DNA from: an uncultured Christensenella sp.
GTDB lineage: Bacteria; Bacillota; Clostridia; Christensenellales; UBA1242
NCBI GenBank assembly: GCA_910586385.1
Contig: CAJUGX010000006.1
Span: forward strand, 1-64,000
Length of the DNA stretch: 64,000 nt
Direction of reading: 5' to 3'
Position numbers and translations under genes: made by a program. Position 1 is the stretch's first letter. Every line of letters begins with the position of its first letter. Shown one piece after another: positions 50,213 to 58,583 of this stretch. The notes below the pieces were generated by a model that was not told the DNA's origin, made no database searches, and was given only the letters and a program-made list of their open reading frames with translations.

Positions 50213-51135
50213 TTAGCGTCCTCCTTAAAATAAGGGGTAAGGTTTGCAAAGATACGCTCGTGTGCCTTGTTGAGGTATCCTGCTTTGTGGATGGAAATCT
50301 TGTTTTTGGTGAAGAACTTGACAATTTCAGTTGTCAAATCTTCGTCTGCTTCAAACAAAATCTTTTTGCCAAGGATTTTCACATCAATTCCAAATTGTTG
50401 CATAATCATTTTTCCGCAATAGTTTGGATATTTCACTTGAATGAATGCAAATGTGTTTTCTTGGCTGTATTTTTCGCATTGCTCATGGTTGAGGGTGCTT
50501 TTGACAGTACGACCTTCCATGAAGACAAATTTGTTGCAAATGCTTTCAATTGGACTGTAATATCTTGAAGCTATGATGACATGAGTGCCGTTTTCTTGAA
50601 GCTCAGCAATATAATCCTTCATGTCTTGAATGCTTGCAGATGGCAAACCCTTGAAAGGTTCGTCCAAAATCATGAGTTTTGGGCGGTTGATATAAGCGAG
50701 GGCGAGAGCCATCAACTTTTTCTCATAATAGGACAAGAAAATCACATAGCTCTTCATTTTGTGGGCAAGGTTGAATTTGTTGAGTGCAAACAAAATTTTC
50801 TGTTTATCTACTTTGCCAGAAAGAGAGCAAAGATAAAGAAAGTTTTGCATAACGGTTTGATATTTGAAAAAGACAGGAGGATCAAGGCAGAGCCCAACAT
50901 CTCCAACGTCTCTTTGATTTTTTGCAACGTCTCTTCCCAAGAGAAAAACCTCACCATCACTGATTGGAAGTGAGCCAGTGATTGTCTTGATGAGGCTGGT
51001 TTTCCCAGAATGGTCTTCACCGATTATGCCAAGGCAGTCTCCTTCTTCCATAGAAAGAGTGACATTTTTGACAAGGAAGCGCTCATTTACCAAAACCGTG
51101 AGGTTTTTTATGTCCAATATCTTTTCTTTTTCCAT
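50209..51135 (-). CDS. ABC transporter ATP-binding protein (exporter partner)
   Basis: 308 aa. ATPase domain of about 220 residues with Walker A GEDHSGKTS, Walker B LMILDEP, and a divergent signature (FLSYYEKKLMALALA for LSGGQ). The H-loop His is replaced (IIASRYY). An additional C-terminal domain of about 80 residues is common for ABC-2 exporter ATPases. The catalytic Glu is kept, unlike in the orphan ATPase at 12373. It has no SD; a TATAAT box lies 7 nt upstream of the ATG. It is coupled to the permease gene through ATGA. Confidence 0.85.
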   Translation of the reverse strand: MEKEKILDIKNLTVLVNERFLVKNVTLSMEEGDCLGIIGEDHSGKTSLIKTITGSLPISDGEVFLLGRDVAKNQRDVGDVGLCLDPPVFFKYQTVMQNFLYLCSLSGKVDKQKILFALNKFNLAHKMKSYVIFLSYYEKKLMALALAYINRPKLMILDEPFKGLPSASIQDMKDYIAELQENGTHVIIASRYYSPIESICNKFVFMEGRTVKSTLNHEQCEKYSQENTFAFIQVKYPNYCGKMIMQQFGIDVKILGKKILFEADEDLTTEIVKFFTKNKISIHKAGYLNKAHERIFANLTPYFKEDAN

Positions 51136-51142
51136 ATTATAT

Positions 51143-51171
51143 ATTATATCAAATCAACTTTTTAATGTAAA
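51143..51171 (-). promoter_or_regulatory. Promoter giving a probable leaderless mRNA for the ABC exporter operon
   Basis: On the minus strand TTTACA (51171-51166), a 17-nt spacer and an extended TGATATAAT (-10 at 51148-51143). Only 7 nt separate it from the ATG at 51135, with no SD. Confidence 0.78.
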
Positions 51172-51200
51172 GGTCTTTTGCATTTTTGCGGATTATTTGC

Positions 51201-51226
51201 AAAAAAAAGACCAGTTTGAAACTGGT
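51201..51226 (-). terminator. Terminator after DUF4364 gene
   Basis: On the minus strand ACCAG and CTGGT close a 7-nt TTTCAAA loop, followed by T8. Confidence 0.7.
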
Positions 51227-51763
51227 TTAATCGTTGCTGATAAGGTTTTCCAAAATGTATTCATAGAAATTTGGCGCTGAAACTCGCCATTTTTTGCATG
51301 CCTCTTCTGCTGATTGGCGGGTTGGGGCTTTGATTTGAAGCTCAAAAAGAGGGGAAGAGATGAGGTTTTCATAAATCCTCATGGTCACAAGATAAGAGCC
51401 GTCATCTGCATCAGTGTAGTTTGCGTAATATTCCTGACTTTGCTTGATTGAGAGCCGATTGACACGGCTGTATTCAGAGATTTCGTCACGCATGTCAAGA
51501 GGGATTTTTTTATAGAAATACGACAAGCAGTCTCTGCCTTCAAATGTGAGGTTGTATCTCATCTCGCCTTCTTTGCACTCAGTTTTGTAAATCAATTTTG
51601 CTTCTGAAAGTTGATAGAGAAGGTCAAGGCAATCCATGTAGTTTATCCAGTTGTTTTTGACTGAACAAATCTCGATGATTGAGTTTTCCGTGAGAGGCAT
51701 CTCCATTTTTTCCATGACAAACAAAATGATAAGCTTGTTTGTGACTGCGTCGTAGTTCATTTT
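51227..51763 (-). CDS. DUF4364 family protein
   Basis: 178 aa from ATG 51763 (GGAGAG upstream); the frame extends farther but that part is antisense to another gene. The N-terminal winged-helix-like region (NKLIILFVMEKMEMPLTENSIIEICSVKN...YLLYQLSEAKLI) and the C-terminal beta part (GSYLVTMRIYEN...FELQIKAPTRQSAEEACKKW) match DUF4364, a firmicute family of possible transcription regulators. The target is unknown. It is upstream of the ABC exporter on the same strand, though a terminator separates them. Confidence 0.82.
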   Translation of the reverse strand, partial: KMNYDAVTNKLIILFVMEKMEMPLTENSIIEICSVKNNWINYMDCLDLLYQLSEAKLIYKTECKEGEMRYNLTFEGRDCLSYFYKKIPLDMRDEISEYSRVNRLSIKQSQEYYANYTDADDGSYLVTMRIYENLISSPLFELQIKAPTRQSAEEACKKWRVSAPNFYEYILENLISND

Positions 51764-51780
51764 CTCTCCAGTTCTCCTAT

Positions 51781-51809
51781 ATATTAACAAATACAAACAA
51801 AAAATGCAA
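51781..51809 (-). promoter_or_regulatory. Promoter for DUF4364 gene
   Basis: On the minus strand TTGCAT (51809-51804), a 17-nt spacer and TAATAT (51786-51781), with TGt before the -10. Confidence 0.55.
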
Positions 51810-51850
51810 ATGTAATAAAAAATTTTCTGCCTCAATATCTTTAATTTGGT

Positions 51851-51878
51851 TTGAGATTTGAGCAAAGTGTGATAGAAT
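51851..51878 (+). promoter_or_regulatory. Promoter for the gene at 51909
   Basis: TTGAGA (51851-51856), a 16-nt spacer and an extended TGATAGAAT (-10 at 51873-51878). Confidence 0.6.
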
Positions 51879-51908
51879 GGTCTAAGAGATTTTAGGGGAG
51901 GCACCTTT

Positions 51909-52754
51909 ATGGAAACAAAAAATATTTTGGATGTCGAGAGATTTGTTGTCGCTTGCAATGACCTTTTGAGTGGCAAATTTCTTGATCTAAACAAAAGATT
52001 GGACAAGTTTTTGGCTGTTTTGACACAAAGCGAAGATATTTTTGACCTTTTGAAAGAGTGTCTCAACGATTTTGACGAAGATGCAGAGTTTGCAAAGGCA
52101 TTTTCAGTTGACAAAAAGACGGGTGTTGCAACAATTGCAATCCCTTCCGATGAGAAGAAAAGACTTGCTCTTTCTGTCACAATTTTCAACGATATGATAA
52201 ACGACAAACTCAACACAAATCAGTTTTTGGAAACCTATTTTCAAGACAAAAAACTTACTCCAGTTCAAAACTTTTTGGACAAAATTGTGAAGCCTTTCAG
52301 AGATATTGTTTGCAAGATTTTTGCTCTCGGCACTGACATCACTGTTGAGGACATCAAGAGACAAATTGAAGAGGAAAAAGTGCTCAAAAAACAAGAAGAA
52401 AAGCACGAAGAAGAGGTTCAATTTCCAGAACTTGACAAGCTTCTTTCAACCGTTGTAAACAGTGCAAATCAAATCCTTGCACTCCTCAAATTTGAGAAGA
52501 AAAGAACAGACAATTTGGATGATTTGGAGTTTGTTTTGGGGTCAATCATTCAAGCATGCGAAAAGCGTGATTTGATGGTCATCAATGGACTTGTGATTGG
52601 GCTCAACTATGTCTCAAAGAAGTTCAAAAATGTACGCCATTTGGTTGAAGAACTCAACAATCAAATCTATGATTATTATGAGTTTTTGGCAGGTGGAAAT
52701 GTAGTTTCAGAGGTATCCGAAGAGGAAGAAACAACAGACGAAGCAGGAGAATAA
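51909..52754 (+). CDS. Hypothetical cytosolic helical protein
   Basis: 281 aa. No signal peptide or membrane segment. It looks mostly helical, with a charged coiled-coil-like stretch around residues 155-180 (KRQIEEEKVLKKQEEKHEEE) separating two helical halves, and an acidic C-terminal tail (SEEEETTDEAGE). GGGGAGGCACCTTT precedes the ATG. It has its own promoter and terminator, so it is a single-gene unit. I do not recognise a family or function. Confidence 0.6.
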   Translation: METKNILDVERFVVACNDLLSGKFLDLNKRLDKFLAVLTQSEDIFDLLKECLNDFDEDAEFAKAFSVDKKTGVATIAIPSDEKKRLALSVTIFNDMINDKLNTNQFLETYFQDKKLTPVQNFLDKIVKPFRDIVCKIFALGTDITVEDIKRQIEEEKVLKKQEEKHEEEVQFPELDKLLSTVVNSANQILALLKFEKKRTDNLDDLEFVLGSIIQACEKRDLMVINGLVIGLNYVSKKFKNVRHLVEELNNQIYDYYEFLAGGNVVSEVSEEEETTDEAGE

Positions 52755-52768
52755 TTTCCTGCTTTTTT
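52742..52768 (+). terminator. Intrinsic terminator
   Basis: AGCAGGA and TCCTGCT around an 8-nt loop containing the stop codon, then T6. Confidence 0.82.
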
Positions 52769-52804
52769 GTGTTATTTTGTCCAAGTGGATGCATAGATTA
52801 CTCT

Positions 52805-53536
52805 ATGAAAAAACATATCTTTTTAACAATAAATTCTCATAGGGTGATGACCAATTGTGTTATCGCTTTTGTCTTGGCGGTGTTGTCTGTCTTCACTTTT
52901 TATGGGGTGAATTATGTCAGAGTTTCGTCGATAATCAATGGGGTTTATTATTCTGGTGACGAAAAATCAAACAAAGTGTCGCTTATGATAAATGTCTATT
53001 GGGGGACAGAGTATCTTGACGACATGCTTGCAATTTTGAAAGACAACGATGTCAAGACAACCTTTTTTGTCGGTGGGACTTGGGCAATGGCTCAAAGTGA
53101 CATGCTTCAAAAAATTTATGATGAGGGGCACGAGATTGCAAACCATGGTTATTCACACAAGGACCAAGGTAAACTCTCAGCAGAGACAAACTTGAAAGAA
53201 ATCTCAACAACTCATGACATTGTCAAGGGGTTGATTGGGGTTGAGATGAATTTGTTTGCACCACCAAGTGGCTCTTACAACAAAAAGACAGTCGAGATGG
53301 CGACAAGTCTTGGCTATAAGACCATCATGTGGACTGATGGGCGGGACACAATCGACTGGCGTGACAAAGACAGTGAGATTATTTTCAAAAGAGCAGTGAA
53401 AAATTGCAAGGGTGGAGATTTTGTGCTTATGCATCCAACTGAGGCAACAAAAAACGCGCTTGACCGCATAATCAAAGACTTGAAAGGCAAAGGTTTTTCG
53501 CTGTGTACTGTCAGTGAAAATTTGGGACAAAATTAG
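52805..53536 (+). CDS. YlxY-like polysaccharide deacetylase homologue
   Basis: 243 aa with an N-terminal signal-anchor helix (about 15-40) and a NodB-type domain. Motif 2 is intact (ANHGYSH, metal His pair), as are APPSGSYN and LMHPT. Motif 1 reads LMINVYWG, lacking the catalytic Asp. The MINVxWG plus APPSGS plus MHPT combination is that of the YlxY group, where the change is general, so this is not a local mutation. The frame is open 12 codons upstream, but ATG 52805 gives the proper basic-hydrophobic N-terminus; it has no good SD. Role unproven; B. subtilis relatives are linked to sporulation loci. Confidence 0.75.
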   Translation: MKKHIFLTINSHRVMTNCVIAFVLAVLSVFTFYGVNYVRVSSIINGVYYSGDEKSNKVSLMINVYWGTEYLDDMLAILKDNDVKTTFFVGGTWAMAQSDMLQKIYDEGHEIANHGYSHKDQGKLSAETNLKEISTTHDIVKGLIGVEMNLFAPPSGSYNKKTVEMATSLGYKTIMWTDGRDTIDWRDKDSEIIFKRAVKNCKGGDFVLMHPTEATKNALDRIIKDLKGKGFSLCTVSENLGQN

Positions 53537-53558
53537 CATAATTTTTTGTTAAATCTGT

Positions 53559-53588
53559 TTGTGAATTTATACTCAATAATGATATAAT
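53559..53588 (+). promoter_or_regulatory. Candidate promoter for ftsK
   Basis: TTGTGA (53559-53564), an 18-nt spacer and TATAAT (53583-53588), 51 nt before the ATG. Confidence 0.45.
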
Positions 53589-53639
53589 CATTATGTAATA
53601 TTGGGCGTTTTTTATCTGACGCATTTTTCGGGGGAAATA

Positions 53640-56618
53640 ATGGCAATTTACAAACTGAATTCGAAGAAGAAAAATGAAGGAAGTTCACGCGCGAAGAAAA
53701 TTACTGGATTTTCTTTTATCGGTGCGGCTTCCCTTGTGTTTTTGTTTATGACGGGCATCGTGCCTGTACTTCAAAGATTTTTGCTTGGAGTCTTTGGAGT
53801 GTTTGGTTTTCCGCTTTGCATAATCATGTTTGTTGTGGGGCTCGCTCTTGTAAACAACCGCAAGTATGTCATGCCAAAGAGATACACTGCTTGTTTGATT
53901 TTGTCGGTGTTTTTCGTGCTTTGCATACTTCAACTTATCATTGTAGGAAACAACAAGGTGACAAATGCTGAAGGCACAAAAGAAACAATGAAGTTTTTTA
54001 GTTATATGGCGAAGAACTATTCTTGCCACAATGGTTGGACTGCGGGCGGTTTCTTGGTGGGGATTTTCACAACAATCCTCCTCTATATCGCAACAATCTG
54101 GGGCTCATTCATCATTTACGCTTTGGCACTTGTCATTTGCGTTGCACTTATGATTGACAGTCTCAACAACATGAGAAAAAATCAAACCACACAAGCGACA
54201 GTCTCTGTGCAAATCAAAGACAAAAACCGCTCTGGTGGAAAGAAAGAGAGTGTGATTGAGACGGCTCGCAAAGTTGAAGAGGTTAAAGCTGAAGAAGTCA
54301 ATGTTGTGCTTGATGGAAACTTGAAAGCCGAAGAAAAGAAGGTTGAGGAGAAACCACTCACTGCAAGACAAATTTTGGGACTTGACAAAAAACGCAACAA
54401 GGCCTATGAGTATGACGAGGCGACATCAAAGATGAGAAGTGTCGATGTGCCAAAGAAACCAGCGCTAGAGCCAGAAAAACCAAAGTCTTTGAAAGAAATC
54501 ATTTTGACTCCTCCAGAGATTGATATTGATGAATATTTCAAAAACCTCAGAAGAGGAAGTGCCACTCCTGAAAAGGAAGAGGTGCAAGCCAATATCAGTG
54601 CAATGAAAGAGGAGACTGCTCAAATCAATCCTTCTCAAGTTGTGCATGAAGATGAGTTTAAGCCGGAGGGTGGCCCTGTGATCCGCAGAAGTTTGCCTGA
54701 GGTGAAGCCAGCAGAACTTACAAGTGCGGCTGATGACATTTTGAGAAGTGTCATTCAAGAGGAAAAACAAGAAAACCCTGAGATTTACGAAAATGTTGAG
54801 GTTGAGCCTCCAGTTGATCCGGAGAGAAATCTTTTGGATAGACTTCCAACGAGAGACAATAGTGGAAGTTTTGAAAGAAGTGACAGAGATTCTTTTGACA
54901 GAAGAGGTATGAGAGATCAGATTGACGTTGGTGAGGAGGCTGAGGACGGCGAGCAATCATCTCAAGCAGATGAGAGACCATCATTTGACAGGGGAAACAG
55001 ATTTATTCGTCTTGACAGAGGTCCAGTCACTCAAGAAGACAAGGATGCGAGAGATGCGTTCAATCGTGACTTCGACAGAATTTCAAGAATAAACGGCAGT
55101 CTTTCAAGAGAACAACAACCAATCGCTCCAGAGGAAGAAGAACTCCCTCCAGAGCCTTACAACTATGAAAAACCATCTCTTGATTTCATCACAACAAAGA
55201 GTGTGGATTTGTCGACTCTCAATGAAGAAGTTGCTGAAAAACGTGTTGCACTTGAAAACGCACTTGAAATGTTTGGTGTGCCAGCAAAGGTTCAGGGCGT
55301 TGTTGTTGGACCTGCGGTGACCAGATACGAACTTGAGATGCCACAAGGCGTTTCAGTAAGCAAAATCAAGAGTCACGTTGATGACATTGCTTATGCGTTG
55401 GCTGCAGAGGGGGCAATCCGTGTTGAAGCACCAGTGCCAGGAAAGAGTGTTGTCGGAATTGAAGTGCCAAATGCCTCAATTGCAACAATCAGTTTGAGAG
55501 ATATTTTGGAATCAAACGAATTTAAGCAAGCATCATCTCCACTTACTTTTGCAATCGGGAAAGATATTTCTGGAAGAATTGTTTGCGCAAACATGCAAAA
55601 ACTTACTCACCTTTTGGTTGCTGGTACAACCGGAAGCGGAAAGTCAGTCTGCCTCAACTCAATCATTTTGAGTATCATCTACAAGGCGTCTCCAGAAGAT
55701 GTCAAGATTTTGCTTGTCGATCCAAAACGTGTGGAATTCTCATCTTATGAGGCGTTGCCACATTTGATTATGCCAAAGATCATTTGCGATGCTCCAAAGG
55801 CAATCAATGCTCTCACTTGGGCGGTTGATGAGATGGAGAAACGTTTTGAAATCCTTGGAAACGCGAGGGTGAAAAACATTGATGAATACAACCAAACAAA
55901 TGATGTGCTTTCTGGGAAAAAGAGAAAGATGCCATTCATTGTTGTCATCGTTGACGAACTTGCTGACCTTATGATGACTGGAAAGAAAGAAGTTGAAGAG
56001 AAAGTCTGCAGAATTGCTCAAAAGGCTCGTGCTGCCGGCATCCACTTGATTTTGGCAACTCAAAGACCTTCTGTTGATGTCGTCACAGGACTTATCAAAT
56101 CCAACTTCCCATCAAGAATTTCATTCTCAGTCACAAGTGCGGTTGACTCTATGACCATTTTGGACAGAGTAGGCGCTGAAAAACTTTTGGGCAAGGGCGA
56201 CATGCTTTACTTCCCTAACGGTGCAAAAGACCCAGCTCGTATTCAAGGGTGCTTCATTGGTACAAACGAAATCAACAACATTGTCGACTTTGTAAGAGAC
56301 AACAACGAGCCTCGTTTTGACAAGTCGGTTGAAGAAAAAATCAACAATCCAAACAGCGGAAATGGTGGCGGCGTAGGCGGAAGAAATGACGACCTTGACC
56401 CACTTCTCCCACAAGTTTTGAAAGCGTCAATTGATGCGAAAGTTGCATCAGCGACAATGATCAGAAGAAGATTTGCGATTGGTTATCCAAGAGCGGCGAG
56501 AATCATCGACCAAATGGAAGAGGCTGGCTATATTTCAAGTGCTGATGGAGTGAAACCAAGAACGGTCTACATCAGCGAGGAAGAATTTAATCAAATCTTT
56601 GGGGATGTTGATTATTAA
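53640..56618 (+). CDS. ftsK: DNA translocase FtsK/SpoIIIE
   Basis: 992 aa. Four N-terminal helices (about 20-180) anchor it at the septum. A long linker (about 180-510) is charged and low-complexity, with repeats of S-F-E/D-R near 410-460. The motor domain has Walker A VAGTTGSGKSV near residue 660, Walker B VVIVDELADLMM, and ILATQRPSVDVVTG. The C-terminal gamma domain (about 925-990: ASATMIRRRFAIGYPRAARIIDQME) reads KOPS/SRS DNA signs. ATG 53640 after GGGGAAAT is preferred over a TTG at 53601. Whether it is the vegetative FtsK or the sporulation SpoIIIE cannot be told. Confidence 0.93.
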   Translation: MAIYKLNSKKKNEGSSRAKKITGFSFIGAASLVFLFMTGIVPVLQRFLLGVFGVFGFPLCIIMFVVGLALVNNRKYVMPKRYTACLILSVFFVLCILQLIIVGNNKVTNAEGTKETMKFFSYMAKNYSCHNGWTAGGFLVGIFTTILLYIATIWGSFIIYALALVICVALMIDSLNNMRKNQTTQATVSVQIKDKNRSGGKKESVIETARKVEEVKAEEVNVVLDGNLKAEEKKVEEKPLTARQILGLDKKRNKAYEYDEATSKMRSVDVPKKPALEPEKPKSLKEIILTPPEIDIDEYFKNLRRGSATPEKEEVQANISAMKEETAQINPSQVVHEDEFKPEGGPVIRRSLPEVKPAELTSAADDILRSVIQEEKQENPEIYENVEVEPPVDPERNLLDRLPTRDNSGSFERSDRDSFDRRGMRDQIDVGEEAEDGEQSSQADERPSFDRGNRFIRLDRGPVTQEDKDARDAFNRDFDRISRINGSLSREQQPIAPEEEELPPEPYNYEKPSLDFITTKSVDLSTLNEEVAEKRVALENALEMFGVPAKVQGVVVGPAVTRYELEMPQGVSVSKIKSHVDDIAYALAAEGAIRVEAPVPGKSVVGIEVPNASIATISLRDILESNEFKQASSPLTFAIGKDISGRIVCANMQKLTHLLVAGTTGSGKSVCLNSIILSIIYKASPEDVKILLVDPKRVEFSSYEALPHLIMPKIICDAPKAINALTWAVDEMEKRFEILGNARVKNIDEYNQTNDVLSGKKRKMPFIVVIVDELADLMMTGKKEVEEKVCRIAQKARAAGIHLILATQRPSVDVVTGLIKSNFPSRISFSVTSAVDSMTILDRVGAEKLLGKGDMLYFPNGAKDPARIQGCFIGTNEINNIVDFVRDNNEPRFDKSVEEKINNPNSGNGGGVGGRNDDLDPLLPQVLKASIDAKVASATMIRRRFAIGYPRAARIIDQMEEAGYISSADGVKPRTVYISEEEFNQIFGDVDY

Positions 56619-56635
56619 GAAAAAGGAAAAACACA

Positions 56636-57967
56636 ATGGATAAAAAGTTGGAAGGGAAAAAGGTCTCTGCCATATGCTTGGGATGTGACAAAAACAGGGT
56701 TGACCTCGAAAAAATGCTGTTTAGACTTAAGGACTATGGCTTTGAGATTGTCGAGGATTGCAATGAGGCAAACATCGTCATCGTAAACACCTGTGCGTTC
56801 ATTTCGCCAGCAAGAAAAGAGGCTCTTGACAACATCTTTGACATGCTTCTTTTGAAAGAAAAAGGGCGTGTTGAGAAGGTGATTGTAAGTGGGTGTCTTG
56901 CTCAGAGATACAAAGATGATTTGCTCAAAGAAGTGCCTGAAGTTGATGCGTTTTTGTCAGCAAAAGACAACGAGAAAATCTGTGAAATTGTTGAAAAACT
57001 GTATGGGGTGAAAAAGAGCACAAGGGCTGCTGGTGATGGGAGAATTTTCACAAGCCGTGGCTCTTATGCTTACCTAAAGATTGCCGAAGGGTGCAACAAT
57101 GTTTGCTCATACTGCACCATTCCAAGAATCAAAGGCAGATACACAAGTTTTGACATTGACTTGATTGTCAATGAAGCGAAATACCTTGCCAAAAACGGCA
57201 TAAAAGAACTTGTGCTTGTTGCTCAAGATGTGACAAGATATGGCGAGGATTTGTACAAGAAAAACTGCCTTGTCGACCTTTGCAAAAAGCTTGTCAAAAT
57301 CCCTGAAATCAAGTGGATAAGACTGCATTATGCGTACCCAGAAAAGACAAGTGACGAGTTGTTGAAGTTTATTGAAAAAGAACCAAAAATGTGCAAATAT
57401 TTGGATATTCCGCTTCAACATATTGATGATGGAATCTTGGCATCAATGAGAAGACGCCATGATGAAAATGCGACAAGAACACTGATTGAAAAGTTGCACA
57501 ATGAGTATAAGGACATTGCTCTTAGGACAACCTTCATCGTGGGTTATCCAGGCGAGACAAGAAAAGAATTTAAGAAACTTTGCAGGTTTGTTGTGAACGA
57601 AAAATTTGACTATGCTGGATTCTTCCCATTCTATAAAGAAGAAAACACTCCAAGTTTCTTCATGGGTGGACAGCTTTCAAATTTCACAAAGCAAAGAAGA
57701 TTCAAGAAAATTTCACGCATTCAAACAAAAGTTGCAAGCGAGAAGGCAAGAGAGAGAATTGGCAATGTGTACAAGACTTTGATTGATTATTTCGATGAGT
57801 CAAAGGGCGTTTATGTTGGACATACCGAATTTTTGTCTCCAACAGTTGACTTTGGTGTTGAAATTGAAGATAATAAAAACATAGAGATTGGCAAGTTTGT
57901 TGATGTCAGATTTGTCGATTTTGATGGAGAAAATTATAAAGGAGAATATTATGAATTTACCAAATAG
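56636..57967 (+). CDS. rimO: Ribosomal protein uS12 methylthiotransferase RimO
   Basis: 443 aa. Radical SAM methylthiotransferase. The N-terminal UPF0004 domain has three cluster Cys (GCDKN, NTCAF, SGCLAQ). The radical SAM motif is CNNVCSYCTIP, followed by RIKGRYTS, then a C-terminal TRAM domain. The Y-A-Y-L-K-I-A-E-G-C-N lead-in and the absence of MiaB features favour RimO, which adds methylthio to an Asp of uS12. A true MiaB begins at 63604. AAAGGAAAAACACA precedes the ATG, and the end overlaps pgsA by 17 nt. Confidence 0.9.
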   Translation: MDKKLEGKKVSAICLGCDKNRVDLEKMLFRLKDYGFEIVEDCNEANIVIVNTCAFISPARKEALDNIFDMLLLKEKGRVEKVIVSGCLAQRYKDDLLKEVPEVDAFLSAKDNEKICEIVEKLYGVKKSTRAAGDGRIFTSRGSYAYLKIAEGCNNVCSYCTIPRIKGRYTSFDIDLIVNEAKYLAKNGIKELVLVAQDVTRYGEDLYKKNCLVDLCKKLVKIPEIKWIRLHYAYPEKTSDELLKFIEKEPKMCKYLDIPLQHIDDGILASMRRRHDENATRTLIEKLHNEYKDIALRTTFIVGYPGETRKEFKKLCRFVVNEKFDYAGFFPFYKEENTPSFFMGGQLSNFTKQRRFKKISRIQTKVASEKARERIGNVYKTLIDYFDESKGVYVGHTEFLSPTVDFGVEIEDNKNIEIGKFVDVRFVDFDGENYKGEYYEFTK

Positions 57968-58583
57968 AATCACGGTCGCAAGAATTTGCATGATTCCACT
58001 TTTCGTCTTCTTCTATATGGCAGACTTTATTCCAGGTGGATATGGCAAGTTGGCTGCAGTGCTCGTTTTTGCTGCCGCAAGTTTTACTGATTTCCTTGAT
58101 GGAAAAATCGCGAGAAAAAGAGGTCTTGTGACAAACCTTGGGAAATTTCTTGACCCAATCGCAGACAAAGTGTTGGTTATGGCGGGGCTTATCCTTATTT
58201 GTGCGTATCCAATTGTTCCAAACGGCGGGACTGTTGTTGCTCCAGCAATTACACCAGAATATATCGGAATCACATTTGCAATCATTGTGCTTGCAAGAGA
58301 ACTCATCGTAAGTGCTTTCAGACTTATTGCGGCTTCAAAAAACTTTGTTATTGCTGCTGATATGTATGGAAAAGTCAAGACTGTTTTCCAAATGATAACA
58401 CTTATTTTCTACTTTGTTTTGGCATTCTTGATTCAAGGATTTTATTCAAACATTGCGGGGACTGCATTCACAGTTTTGTGTATCATCGGATATGTGCTTA
58501 TTGCAATCACAACAATCTTGACTATCATTTCTGGATTCAACTATATTTGGAAAAATAGACAGGTGTTTAAGGATGAAAAATAG
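57951..58583 (+). CDS. pgsA: CDP-diacylglycerol-glycerol-3-phosphate 3-phosphatidyltransferase
   Basis: 210 aa, five or six membrane helices. The CDP-alcohol phosphatidyltransferase signature DGKIARKRGLVTNLGKFLDPIADK (D-G-x2-A-R-x8-G-x3-D-x3-D) is complete. It makes phosphatidylglycerol phosphate on the cytoplasmic face of the membrane. AAAGGAGAATATT precedes ATG 57951, which lies inside the 3' end of rimO. The next gene overlaps its stop by 11 nt, giving a rimO-pgsA-cinA-like string. Confidence 0.93.
   Translation: MNLPNRITVARICMIPLFVFFYMADFIPGGYGKLAAVLVFAAASFTDFLDGKIARKRGLVTNLGKFLDPIADKVLVMAGLILICAYPIVPNGGTVVAPAITPEYIGITFAIIVLARELIVSAFRLIAASKNFVIAADMYGKVKTVFQMITLIFYFVLAFLIQGFYSNIAGTAFTVLCIIGYVLIAITTILTIISGFNYIWKNRQVFKDEK

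Noticed and set aside
52805..53536. Loss of the first Asp in the NodB motif as a local inactivation
   Set aside because: The MINVxWG wording is, to my knowledge, the general form of the YlxY group, so it is a family trait and not a local change.
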